A stretch of DNA of 57,309 nt from Tychonema sp. LEGE 07203 (GTDB lineage Bacteria > Cyanobacteriota > Cyanobacteriia > Cyanobacteriales > Microcoleaceae), in the NCBI RefSeq assembly GCF_015207285.1, contig NZ_JADEXD010000015.1, positions 1 through 57,309 of the forward strand. Reading direction: 5' to 3'. A model generated the notes under the pieces. The model had not been told where the DNA came from, did no database searches, and was given only the letters and a program-made list of their open reading frames with translations. Of the stretch, positions 42,065 through 50,749 are shown piece by piece (position 1 is the first letter of the stretch; each line of letters opens with the position of its first letter). Made by a program: the position numbers and the translations under genes.

Positions 42065-42324
42065 CTAATAGTCTAATTATGAACTATAACGGCTTTGATT
42101 ATGCAGTGCGTATAATCAAAAGGTGGAATTCTTTTCCCCAAAACGCTAGACGCGGTGCTATTGCTTGCTTTGCGAGATTCTTCAAAAATGCGTCTAGTCA
42201 AAAAAACTTCTTTAAATCTGGAAACCCTGGATATCGCTCAATTCTACCACAATCCCTTGTAAATACGCAAGCAAACCGGGGATTCTCTGCACCTACCTTT
42301 GAAGCGATCGGGGGTGCAGCATGA
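42061..42324 (+). CDS. Possible leader peptide coupled to the replication gene
   Basis: Up to 87 codons from GTG 42061 (or from ATG 42079, MNYNGFDYAVRIIKRWNSF), ending in TGA that overlaps the rep ATG (ATGA). The composition is basic and not clearly protein-like. The overlap suggests translational coupling as used in copy-number control. It could also be chance. Confidence 0.3.
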   Translation: MANSLIMNYNGFDYAVRIIKRWNSFPQNARRGAIACFARFFKNASSQKNFFKSGNPGYRSILPQSLVNTQANRGFSAPTFEAIGGAA

Positions 42325-45164
42325 ATACCCCACAATCTACGCAAGAAAGCCACGAGCTTGATACCGCGCAACCTACACCGGAACATCAAGCCCACATCGA
42401 AGCCGACATCGATCGGGGTGATGTAGTGGTGGCACAAGCCACGCCGGATTTAAGCGGCTTCGGGGTATTGTGCAGCCTTAACGAAAAATTTTCCCTCACC
42501 CCCGAACACGAGCAAAAAATCGCAGATAGAGGCTTACTCAACGACTGGGCTCGTGCGACTTGCTGCTCTATAAGTAAGGCTCAAGCTTCTTTGGCAGGGT
42601 TCTCGGTGAAATCGGCAGGAATCTTGTTCAAAGGAGCGAATGGGCAAGAGCAACTCCGGCCCGACAAGCCAAGGAAAAAGAGCAACGGCGACATCATAAA
42701 GTACGAAACCAAATCGGGGGAGGCTTTCGATGCTATTCTCCCCACAAGCCCCTACACCCCAGATTACTGGGATGAAGCAAATCTGAGAAAGGAGTGCTAC
42801 CACATTAACGATGTGCCCTACCTTCTCGTTACTGAAGGGGGCTACAAAGCGATTTCTGGTTGCTCAAATGGCATTCCCACGATTGGATTGCTAGGTGTCG
42901 AGATGGGTTTGACGGGCAAAAAAAGCGACCCCGAAAAACAGCGATTCCTGATACCGACTTTGCGAAAATATGCAGAGGCTGGCTTCGGCTTTATCATTGC
43001 CTTCGATGCCGATGCCCTCACAAATTCCAATATCTGCGAGGCCGAGCGAAAATTGGCTAAGCAATTGGGTAAATTCGGTGTGCCAGTGCGGACTATTACC
43101 GGAGATTGGGCCCCCGCCTCAGTGATTGAGGGAGGCGAGGTGAAAAATACAAAAGGTATGGATGATTTTATTCAGCATAAAGGGATTGAAGAATTCCGAG
43201 CAATCCTCACCAAAGCCAAGCTATTCGGCGAGAAAGAGAATGATGAGGCGGGAGAACGCCCCGACAAAAAACCTCCTACACCTCGCAAGGTAGCAGCCCA
43301 AATAAAAGAGGATTACGGGCATCAATGGAAATACGATAACGAGCAAAAAACGTGGCGTGTATGGAACGGTAAGTGCTGGGAGAAGATTGAAATAGGGGCG
43401 TTTACCAGTTTGGTCAAAACCACGCTAGATGCAAGAAATATAAACTACCGTGGGAGCGCATACATTGAGGATGTTAAGAAACTATTGGAGCATGATTTGC
43501 GCCAAGTTCGCTGGCTGGCATGGGACAATACGCAATACATCAATTTCAGCAATTGCGTACTCGAAGGCAATAAGAATAAAGCCCTAGAACACTCTCCGGG
43601 CATGGGATTTATTTCATACTTGCCGTATGATTATAAGCCATTACAAGGCGACTTGGGAGATGGTCTTGAGGCTCTATCGGTAAATTGTCCAAAAATTTAT
43701 AAATTTTTTCACGAGGCAATGAATGCCGACAAGCGCAAAATGCTAAAGCTTTTGGCTATCATCAATGCCCTACTCAAGCGCCGTTTTTTTGACTTGCAAA
43801 TGTTCGTTCACCTAATAGGAAAGCCTGGTAGCGGTAAGGGTAAATTTGCTCGGCTCTGCCAGAAGTTGGTAGGCAAGGATAATTCTATCGGATGCCAGCT
43901 TGAGCGCCTAATCGACGGCTCGACTAAAGCTTCCTTAATTGATAAGCAATTGGTAGTTTTTCCCGACGAACGCAAACCAGTAGGAATTAATAGCATCCTA
44001 AGCTTGACCGGGGGCGACGTAATTAGCTACCGGGAACTGCACACTCCGGCAGCTAGTGCTTACTTCTACGGGAGCCTGCTGATTTGCTCCAATAAACCCA
44101 TCTTTATTGGCGATACCACTGGATTAGAGCGCCGATTATGCCTAGTTGACTTCGATAATCCCGTACATGAGGATAAGCGCGATCACAGCCTCGAAGCAGA
44201 GCTTGATGCCGAAATACCTGCACTAATCACCATCGCCCTCTCATTGCTCGATTCTGCTGTTACCCAAGCAATACGCGGCACTGGAGCAAACCAGATTATG
44301 GAATTCAAGCTGAAAGAATGGGAAATGAAAATCGAGACAGATTCTATCGCAGCATTTTTCGATACAGAGCTGGTGCTTGCCGACTCAACAACGACTCCGA
44401 CCTCAAAGCTATATGAGGCCTACAAAACTTGGTGTGAGAATAGCGGGCTGAAGCCTTTTAGTCTGACCAAGTTCCCCCGCCACCTAAGCGAACTGCTGAC
44501 CGATCAGAGACTACCCGCCAAGTGGTGCAAGGCTCGAACATCAACGTTTGAAGGATTGCGACTGCGATCGGAACATGATGAGCATCCCACTTACTCACAA
44601 TCCCTAGAAAGCCTTGCACCACTTGCTACACCACTTTGCACCACTTCTACACCACTTGATGCACCACTTGAGAATATACCCAGCAAGGGTTTGCACCACT
44701 TGCACCACTTAGAAGATAAACCTTACCAAGAAAACTCAAACAATCAATTTTCATCACCGGAAACAGCTTGTAATCAAGAGGCAATTACAGAAATTCCTGT
44801 ACAAGCAAAAGAAAATCCCCCCCCAAGTGGTGCAAGTGGTGCAAACTCCCTGCCTGCAAACATTTCAACTGGTGCAGCAACTGGTGCAGAAGTGGTGCAG
44901 GATACCCCCTCAAGTGGTGCAGTCGGTTCAAAGCATAAGGAATTTAAAGAGGGCGACCGCGTAGTTATAACCGAGGTCGGCCACCTACACCACGGGCAGA
45001 AGGGAGAGGTGATTTGCGTTAGCTACGGCAGTAGAGAGACGGATTATCGAATCAAGCTCGACAAAGCATCGCACAATCTGGAAGTGATTACAGTTGCGGT
45101 TCCAAAAATCTCACACGCGCCCGTCTTGATGCAATTGAAGGCCGAGGAAGGCACACCATGCTAG
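42321..45164 (+). CDS. Plasmid replication protein: DUF3854/Toprim-like region plus SF3 (D5/P4-like) helicase
   Basis: 947 residues. Residues about 150-240 contain YLLVTEGGYKAISG, IPTIGLLGV and FGFIIAFDADA, the Toprim-like DUF3854 layout seen in primase-helicases. A helicase of superfamily 3 type follows: Walker A GKPGSGKGKF near residue 497, Walker B LVVFPDE near 550 and SLLICSNKPIF near 590. A winged-helix-like segment (FSLTKFPRHLSELLTDQRLP) is next, then a long variable linker (about 750-880) that holds the TGCACCACTT arrays, and a KOW-like end (EGDRVVITEVGHLHHGQKGE). It would unwind and possibly prime the plasmid origin. Confidence 0.85.
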   Translation: MNTPQSTQESHELDTAQPTPEHQAHIEADIDRGDVVVAQATPDLSGFGVLCSLNEKFSLTPEHEQKIADRGLLNDWARATCCSISKAQASLAGFSVKSAGILFKGANGQEQLRPDKPRKKSNGDIIKYETKSGEAFDAILPTSPYTPDYWDEANLRKECYHINDVPYLLVTEGGYKAISGCSNGIPTIGLLGVEMGLTGKKSDPEKQRFLIPTLRKYAEAGFGFIIAFDADALTNSNICEAERKLAKQLGKFGVPVRTITGDWAPASVIEGGEVKNTKGMDDFIQHKGIEEFRAILTKAKLFGEKENDEAGERPDKKPPTPRKVAAQIKEDYGHQWKYDNEQKTWRVWNGKCWEKIEIGAFTSLVKTTLDARNINYRGSAYIEDVKKLLEHDLRQVRWLAWDNTQYINFSNCVLEGNKNKALEHSPGMGFISYLPYDYKPLQGDLGDGLEALSVNCPKIYKFFHEAMNADKRKMLKLLAIINALLKRRFFDLQMFVHLIGKPGSGKGKFARLCQKLVGKDNSIGCQLERLIDGSTKASLIDKQLVVFPDERKPVGINSILSLTGGDVISYRELHTPAASAYFYGSLLICSNKPIFIGDTTGLERRLCLVDFDNPVHEDKRDHSLEAELDAEIPALITIALSLLDSAVTQAIRGTGANQIMEFKLKEWEMKIETDSIAAFFDTELVLADSTTTPTSKLYEAYKTWCENSGLKPFSLTKFPRHLSELLTDQRLPAKWCKARTSTFEGLRLRSEHDEHPTYSQSLESLAPLATPLCTTSTPLDAPLENIPSKGLHHLHHLEDKPYQENSNNQFSSPETACNQEAITEIPVQAKENPPPSGASGANSLPANISTGAATGAEVVQDTPSSGAVGSKHKEFKEGDRVVITEVGHLHHGQKGEVICVSYGSRETDYRIKLDKASHNLEVITVAVPKISHAPVLMQLKAEEGTPC
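44615..44710 (+). repeat. Seven direct copies of TRCACCACTT inside the rep gene
   Basis: Copies start at 44615, 44627, 44637, 44648, 44660, 44692 and 44701. They are read in three different frames (APL or TPL, CTT, LHHL). The repeat is therefore conserved at the DNA level, not for the protein. Confidence 0.85.
44825..44921 (-). repeat. Six inverted copies (AASTGGTGCA) inside the rep gene
   Basis: Copies start at 44825, 44834, 44867, 44879, 44890 and 44912, the reverse complement of the array at 44615-44710. A further copy lies at 44520-44529. They are read in at least two frames (SGA or TGA, VVQ). Confidence 0.85.
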
Positions 45165-45292
45165 AAACTAAGCAGCAGTCCCGATCGCCCTCCCCGTCCT
45201 CGATCGCCCAAGATGCCCACGCCGAATGTGTCGAGTTCATCCGATCGGCAATAGCCGAAGCCGATCGAAGCCGCTACCAAAAAAATAGCTAA
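45158..45292 (+). CDS. Small protein overlapping the end of rep
   Basis: 44 residues: MLETKQQSRSPSPSS, then IAQDAHAECVEFIRSAIAEA and a basic end. The ATG lies inside the last codons of rep (CCATGCTAG), a coupling arrangement. A single helix is predicted by eye. Function unknown. Confidence 0.45.
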   Translation: MLETKQQSRSPSPSSIAQDAHAECVEFIRSAIAEADRSRYQKNS

Positions 45293-45300
45293 TTTTTGTG

Positions 45301-45534
45301 TGCCCAAAAGTCAGGCAAGTGCCGTATAAAGTCGGGCAAGTGCTGTACAAAGTTAGTGAGAATGCAGGCATTTGCAGGGGATGCACTTTACCTGCAAATG
45401 CCTGTAAATATCCTGCTTTCCGCCTGACTTTGTAGGTCAAATTGCTGCTTTTTTGTGCTGTTCGTGTCTTGACCTGTTGAGACTGTTTATGGCTGTTCTT
45501 TCTCGGTAGCAAGCAATGTTTTTGTGATCACAAA
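45301..45534. repeat. Origin-like repeat block, copy 1
   Basis: AGTCAGGCAAGTGCCGTATA and AGTCGGGCAAGTGCTGTACA are imperfect direct repeats. CAGGCATTTGCAGG (45365-45378) and CCTGCAAATGCCTG (45391-45404) are perfect 14-bp inverted arms. The block ends with GGTAGCAAGCAATG (45505-45518) and the palindrome TTTGTGATCACAAA (45521-45534). A second version lies at 46160-46388. Confidence 0.75.
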
Positions 45535-46159
45535 CCATGACTAATGTGTGCAGACATAAAAATAATCCGCCCCATCAATATTGAGCATACTGCTTACCCA
45601 CAGTTCAAACCTTATTGATATGGAATAAGGAACGACTCGCGAGTCGCGACTGAAGCGTCCATGCCTCAATAAGAGCGGTAAGGTATGGGACAGGCACTGC
45701 GAATTATGTTTTTGTTGGAATATATTAGCGATCGCTCCTTACGGCAAGAGATTACTGCTTGTACTCATAACGTGGAGAATTATAACCGCCATTAATAGGT
45801 GGAAGTTGAGCGACTGCTGTAAACCGACCGACTGCTGTAAACCGAGTCAGGCGGTAAATTTTTATCCGACTGTCAAGTTTTGTTAGACAACAACAGTTTA
45901 GCCCATTGCAAAGCGCGAGTCCGACAACAGCAATTTACGCGACTGTCAAGGCTGACATAACGGCTGCTGTGGTGCCAATTTTCTCATACTCCTTAAATTT
46001 GATTTTTTATTCAATTTAGATAACGGCTGCTGCGCTTCCACTTTTCTCGCACTTGCTCAACTTGATTCTTAATTCAACTTAAATACTGTAACTTGACTAT
46101 TAAATCAATTCGGATTTTGTTAAAAAGGCTAAAAAATTAGCTAATTGTTGCGTCAGCTA
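45535..46159. repeat. Gene-free stretch with tandem duplications
   Basis: CGACTGCTGTAAACCGA is repeated at 45811-45827 and 45829-45845. A roughly 62-bp unit beginning TAACGGCTGCTG is repeated imperfectly at about 45958 and 46021. No reading frame with protein-like content was seen. Confidence 0.6.
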
Positions 46160-46388
46160 AAATCAGGGATTTGCAGTATAAAGTCAGGCGTTTGCAGTAT
46201 AAAGTCAGGCAAGTGCAGGTAAAGTGCAGGGGGTGCACTTTACCTGCATTTACCTGAAAATATCCTGCAAATGCCTGACTTTTTCGGTCAAATTACTGCC
46301 TTTTTGTGCTGTTCGTGTCTTTACCTGTTGAGGTTAGTTAGGGCTGTTCTCTATCGGTAGCAAGCAATGGTTTTGTCCGTACAAAACC
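46160..46388. repeat. Origin-like repeat block, copy 2
   Basis: A 20-bp direct repeat, TTTGCAGTATAAAGTCAGGC, occurs at 46170-46189 and 46191-46210. TGCAGGTAAAGTGCA (46214-46228) and its perfect inverse (46234-46248) flank five G. The block ends with GGTAGCAAGCAATG and the palindrome GGTTTTGT-CCGT-ACAAAACC (46369-46388). It looks like a double-strand origin with iterons. Confidence 0.75.
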
Positions 46389-46414
46389 TTATTTATTACT
46401 TTTAAATAAAAACG

Positions 46415-46621
46415 ATGCACCCTGATGAATGGGGCATCCTAGGTGTCAAGGCGATCGCGCTCTTGCTGGCTATCGGACGAACGATTCTCTCGCCATCATC
46501 GACATCAGCCGGTTGCTTCGCTTGCAAACAGGAGGGCAAGGCGCGATCGCGTCGGGCATCCATCGCTAATGCCGAACTGCACCAATTAGCTTGTGTCGTG
46601 CCCGGCGACGCTCCATCGTAA
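46415..46621 (+). CDS. Short frame starting MHPDEWGILG, possible remnant
   Basis: 68 codons; the first 13 residues MHPDEWGILGVKA match a frame at 49317 (MHPYEWGILGIKA), and each lies shortly after one AGCAAGCAATG palindrome element. Beyond that the two diverge and become Cys/Ser/Arg-rich, so they may be remnants of a longer gene that share a preserved promoter and start. Confidence 0.3.
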   Translation: MHPDEWGILGVKAIALLLAIGRTILSPSSTSAGCFACKQEGKARSRRASIANAELHQLACVVPGDAPS

Positions 46622-47158
46622 AGGCGGCTGTCCTGTACACTCGCTCGCGTGAGTCGATATTGAAGCCAAGAGCGAGTGTACAGCGGGCGTCAAAATCCAA
46701 ACAGCGAGCGAGTCAAACTTTCTCTTCAAGGCTTCCCAGAGTGAGCGTGAGCTAAACTCCAAATTGCAACAATTCCTATGGCACTTTGCAAAAACCATGA
46801 AAACCATAAATTGATCATTTTTACCCCCCTCTTACGTCTATTTGACATGGCTTGCTATGCGACTAGCGCACTAACTAGGAGGATTCAAGAGGTGTCGGAG
46901 TACAAAAAATCAATTAAAAAGCAGCGAAACTTAATTTAACTTAATTAAATTTTGTGAATTTTGGAGGAAATATTAGGAAATATTAGGGACAAGTAGGATA
47001 TCTTAGGAAAAAAGAGGAAAAAAGAGGAAATATAAGGGTTAAAATATAAAGCTTTTTATTGCCTTCAGTAACAATTGTGGTGTTATTTCTTCTTACAAAA
47101 AGTTGCACCCTCTGTGTGGAGAATGCAACTCGCGCTTATTGCTGGCAGGCATTACTTC
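46622..47158. other. Gene-free stretch
   Basis: CTGTACACTCGCT (46633-46645) and AGCGAGTGTACAG (46671-46683) form 13-bp inverted arms. From about 46963 to 47035 GGAAATATTAGG and GAGGAAAAAA units are repeated. No gene was recognised. Confidence 0.5.
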
Positions 47159-47359
47159 TTAGAAGAACCTGACCTTTGTAGTAGTCGTAACATCACTGGC
47201 ATTAGTACCTGAATCAGCGAGGCAACAGAGCAGATGAAGATAGCGAACACTCTGCATGAGCATTGTGGCAGCCCGAAAAAAATACTCTTCCACTTCACTT
47301 CTCTTATACAAAAGTGCGTTAGCACTGCATTCAATCAAACTCGCCTCCCTGTACTGCAA
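47159..47359 (-). CDS. Small hypothetical protein
   Basis: 66 codons from a TTG: SLIECSANALLYKRSEVEEY, then FRAATMLMQSVRYLHLLCCL, a convincing amphipathic helical pattern, ending TTTTKVRFF. A 7-bp inverted pair AGTTGCA/TGCAACT lies downstream on the coding strand. It may be a short real gene or the remains of a longer one; no family was recognised. Confidence 0.35.
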   Translation of the reverse strand: MQYREASLIECSANALLYKRSEVEEYFFRAATMLMQSVRYLHLLCCLADSGTNASDVTTTTKVRFF

Positions 47360-47661
47360 CTCAAGAAGAGAAAAACGCTACCGCTATTGTTCCGATACAT
47401 TAATATGCAATAGCTGAATGGCTAATAACGAGGCCGCTATCTTTTAGGCAACTTTAACAGTCTATTCGTTTAGTTCGGCTTGCTCAATTATGAAAGTACA
47501 GCTTGCTATAACTGCTACAGTTGGTAGCTTGCCTCTGCTACAATCACTTAATTTTGGGAGTGCAGAGTTTGCTGTTAAATTGTTAAATAAATCTTAAGCG
47601 TACCGGAACGGTAAAAAACCTGAAAATTAACTTTTTGAGACTGGCTTTTCATGATTTTTTT

Positions 47662-47792
47662 TGCATAAATTTGAGTTTTTGTGAGTTTTCATGAGTAAAA
47701 CTATGCAAGCTCAGCTTGAACTATTAGCTGAAGTCGAAGCAGTATTTGCAGCAAAAAACTCACAAAAACTCACAAAAACTCAAATTTATGCA
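47662..47792. repeat. Perfect 28-bp inverted repeat with 75-base loop
   Basis: Positions 47662-47689 and 47765-47792 are exact reverse complements (core TGCATAAATTTGAGTTTTTG). The loop contains an ATG at 47691 that opens a 46-codon frame (MSKTMQAQLELLAEVEAVFA) running into the right arm. A related pair with 19-bp arms lies at 49094-49112 and 49185-49203. Confidence 0.8.
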
Positions 47793-47827
47793 AGCTGGGA
47801 AACCAAGGAAAAAAGCAGAGATGAGCG

Positions 47828-47856
47828 ATAGCAAGCAATGTTTTTGTGATCACAAA
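47828..47856. promoter_or_regulatory. AGCAAGCAATG element with palindrome TTTGTGATCACAAA
   Basis: AGCAAGCAATG at 47830-47840 is followed by the palindrome at 47843-47856. It is one of four such elements on the plasmid (45505, 46356, 47828, 49260). Confidence 0.65.
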
Positions 47857-48189
47857 TTGGCTTTAAAACAGCAAGGCTTGTGCGTTCTGGCGCTCAAACT
47901 AATGCAGGCTGCAAAACAACTGCATCAATCGGTACTGACTCCCATGCAATACGATCGCGCTTGTCCTTGTAAGCGGATTAGCATAAACTTCTACAGGCGC
48001 ACATACGAAAAGCGGGTATGGGCAGTAGCAACAGCAATGTTCAGCGATATATTTATACTGCTAAAGAAATTAACCGCCGAATGGATGAAACTTATGGTGC
48101 GATCGCTCCTACAACCGCAATTCAGACACAAGCGATCGCTGTACTCCCGAAATAGCTCACGCCCTTCAACGAGCGCCGAACATTAAATT

Positions 48190-48600
48190 AAAGTCGGGGA
48201 CTGCCAACAGCGCATTCTGCTGAACCGTTGAAAAGCAAGCTAATTGCCTCACCGTCTGAGGTTTATGTCTGGCCTGACCCTGGCTGGTGTCGTCAGAGGG
48301 CAGGCGATCGCGCCTCTGTACCGTTCAGTCCCCCAAGCTGCTAAAAACGATCCAGAACTCTACACATTGCTTAGCTTGATTGACGCACTGAGAGTAGGTC
48401 GAGTGCGGGAGCAACGTTTGGCAGAAGGCGAACTTAAAACAGGCTCCTCACTGTCAATACCCTGGACAGTTTTTAGAGAAACGGCCCAAACCCTCATTAT
48501 ACCGTTGGCGAGCGCGGCGAACTTGGAGTCCAAAACCCGCATTCTACCGTTGCCCATTAAAAAGTGTCCGAAGTATTGCACTGTATGAACCCGCAGATAT
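48190..48600 (+). pseudogene. Decayed gene remnant (KNDPELYTLLSLIDALRVGR)
   Basis: In one frame KNDPELYTLLSLIDALRVGR, then REQRLAEGEL, and in the adjacent frame SPSEVYVWPDPGW, look like conserved text of a real protein, but starts are absent and frames change. I have the impression of a cyanobacterial regulator-like C-terminus without being able to name it. Confidence 0.35.
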
Positions 48601-48792
48601 CTATGCTGGAAACAGTCGTACCCAATGTAATAGAACACCAACAGGCTTGGTGGATGGCTGCAAGAGCAACGGTCACGCACAAGCCAACTGAACTACAACT
48701 CTTGCTATAAAATGGCTACCGCCCTTGTTCCGAAGATTGATACGAATAGCTGCATAGCGAATAACTGGGGGGCAATATTTTAGGCAATCTTA

Positions 48793-48922
48793 ACAGTCTA
48801 TTCAATTAGTTCGGCTTACTCAAGACAGTCTATTCGATTAATTCGGCTTACTCAAGACAGTCTATTCGATTAATTCGGCTCAGCGAGAAACAACCTATTC
48901 AATTAGTTCGGCTCAGCGAGAG
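48793..48922. repeat. Four tandem copies of a 32-bp unit
   Basis: Units begin at 48793, 48825, 48857 and about 48889 with ACAGTCTATTCGATTAATTC. A single related copy lies near 47458. There are no unique spacers, so it is not a CRISPR array. Confidence 0.8.
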
Positions 48923-48999
48923 ATTGAGATTAAATTATCAATCTTGAGCCTGTTTTGAATCAATTGCAATTTCCATTGCTTCAATTCATAATTGCAGAG

Positions 49000-49287
49000 T
49001 TTGTTGTAAAAATCTTAAATAATTCTTAAGCGTACCAGGACGGAAAAAACCCTCAAAATTCACTTTTCTCAAGTGAGTTTTTTTGAGTTTTTCTGCATAA
49101 ATTTGAGTTTTTTTGAATAAATTTGTGCAAGCTGCAAATTGAAGTGTTCGCTGTTTTTGGCTTAATTAGCAACAAAAAACTCATAAAAACTCAAATTTAT
49201 GCAAATTTATGCAAATTTATGCAAGGTAGAAAGCTTGCACAAAAAGCAGAGATGGACGGTAGCAAGCAATGTTTTTGCGATCGCAAA
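49000..49287. repeat. Second copy of the 47.6-47.86 kb block
   Basis: The order 'AAATTCTTAAGCGTACC, AT-rich inverted repeat (49094-49112 and 49185-49203), AGCAAGCAATG, palindrome' repeats that of 47580-47856. The palindrome here is TTTGCGATCGCAAA (49274-49287). CAAATTTATG is tandemly repeated three times at 49191-49220. Confidence 0.7.
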
Positions 49288-49316
49288 CCTAACTTTTACG
49301 TGCAGAAATAGAAATA

Positions 49317-49541
49317 ATGCACCCTTATGAATGGGGAATCTTAGGTATCAAGGCGCTTGATTTTTACCCGCTCTTCGACTGTGCCGATTGCTCACATTGC
49401 TCAGGCAGTTGTTGTGGCGACTTTTGTGGAGGCGATCGACGCCGACAACTGTCACAACAGCCGATGTGGTGGCGGTTGTCGGCGCGGCAGAATTTGCCCG
49501 GTTCAAACTGCATTACTGCATTGCTCTTCAACATCTGTTAA
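49317..49541 (+). CDS. Short frame starting MHPYEWGILG, possible remnant
   Basis: 74 codons; the N-terminus matches the frame at 46415. The rest is Cys-rich (DCADCSHCSGSCCGDFCGG) and differs from the paralogue. Probably a broken gene whose start region is still conserved; real expression cannot be excluded. Confidence 0.25.
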   Translation: MHPYEWGILGIKALDFYPLFDCADCSHCSGSCCGDFCGGDRRRQLSQQPMWWRLSARQNLPGSNCITALLFNIC

Positions 49542-50232
49542 CGCCCCATCAGTTGCCAGGAGAGTACGCTGATATCGCTCCTCAAAAATAGCGATCGCCA
49601 AATTTCCCAAATACCGCTCTCTGAGGAAAGTGTTTGTAGCTAGAGATCGTAGAGCGCCGTTTGGTACGCTGCATTCTTCCGACACCCGCTCTCCACGAAC
49701 CGAGGATGTTTCTCTTTGAACAAGCGAGCTCCCGGGTAGAAAATTGGCTCTAGTTGAGAGTCAGGTTGCTGACACCGCCGCCACTGCCAGATTTGCCCTG
49801 CGTCGAGTCGGGTGTCCGAGCGGTGCATGACGAACCAAGCGGTGCATGACGAACCAAGCGGTGCCCGCGTCGCGAGAGGAAACGGGCGCTTCCTCTCGCG
49901 ACGCGGCGGTGGAAAAGTTAATTTAAGTATTTTCCTGCGTAATTTAAGTATTTCCTGCCTGAACCAACCATTTTCTCCCATGAAAACAGTTATTTTCATC
50001 AAAACTTGACATAAGTTTAACAATTATCAGTAAATATACGGAAATATCTCCTGACTCGCAGCAGCAGCAACAACTAGAAAATTCTGTATTTACACTATAT
50101 ATTTATAAGCGAGCCTAAGTGATAATAAGGGCTAGCAACAATTCGCTTGCCGTTATTCGAGTAAGTGCAAGTAAAAATTCCTCGCTCGAATTGGCGCTCG
50201 CGCCAAATCACTTAAAAATCAAGGGTGCAGCC
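49542..50232. other. Gene-free stretch with repeats
   Basis: GCGGTGCATGACGAACCAA is tandemly repeated at 49820-49838 and 49839-49857. Perfect 17-bp arms CCGCGTCGCGAGAGGAA (49865-49881) and their inverse (49890-49906) follow, an element-like hairpin. TAATTTAAGTATT recurs around 49919-49955, and TTGGCGC-TC-GCGCCAA lies at 50191-50206. Confidence 0.55.
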
Positions 50233-50403
50233 ATGACTTTAACAAAGCCGTTCCGATTGCCTTTTCCCCAAAAAAGTAGCAAAAATACAAGTTTTGCAAC
50301 CCCTACCTTGACTGTCAACCCTACAACAGGCAGTTTGAGAACTCGAACATCAAGCAAACAATCAATAATAATAGTCCTGGACGCACAGACCCGAATTGTA
50401 TGA
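50233..50403 (+). CDS. Possible 56-residue peptide upstream of the giant gene
   Basis: An ATG with AAGGG seven bases upstream opens MTLTKPFRLPFPQKSSKNTS and a Thr-rich, then hydrophobic end (QSIIIVLDAQTRIV). The composition resembles the N-terminus of the giant Rhs protein. It may be a small gene or the start of a lost relative. Confidence 0.3.
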   Translation: MTLTKPFRLPFPQKSSKNTSFATPTLTVNPTTGSLRTRTSSKQSIIIVLDAQTRIV

Positions 50404-50735
50404 TGCGCCGCTCCCCGCCTTACCACTACAAATAGTGTCAAAATTGACCCGTTGAATCTCGGACTGAATAAATTGAGCCTAGGACTCAATTTATTCAGTC
50501 GAGTCCCGAATAAATTGAGCAGAGTCCTGAATAAATTGAGTCTAGGACTCAATAAATAGCGAAAGCGAGTAACAATAGCGAAGGCGGGCTACAGTCGTTT
50601 AAGGAGTACGTATTCGCCTTATAACTCCATTCAAACAGGCGACTCGACCAAAGCGGGAAAATTGCAACTCGCATCTCCTCAAAAAGATAAGTGACGCATC
50701 CAAGCTTACCAAAACTATTATTTAACCCTCAAATC
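50404..50735. promoter_or_regulatory. Upstream region of the giant Rhs gene with AATAAATTGAG repeats
   Basis: ACTGAATAAATTGAG (50463-50477) and its perfect inverse (50485-50499) form a 15-bp hairpin. Further copies of GAATAAATTGAG follow at about 50508 and 50529, and TTGAGTC-TAG-GACTCAA ends the cluster near 50536-50552. It may be a promoter/operator cluster or an attenuator for the toxin gene. Confidence 0.5.
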
Positions 50736-50749
50736 AGGAGTGCAAGCGA

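Noticed and set aside
47746-48186. 146-codon plus-strand frame
   Set aside because: Its first part is built from the right arm of a long inverted repeat and the AGCAAGCAATG element, and the rest has no protein-like pattern; the repeat explains it better.
48793-48922. Possible CRISPR array
   Set aside because: Units follow each other without unique spacers and no cas gene is present; it is a simple tandem repeat.
50208-50552. 114-codon minus-strand frame upstream of the giant gene
   Set aside because: Its N-terminus is a translation of the AATAAATTGAG repeats (repeated RLNLF), with no start signal.
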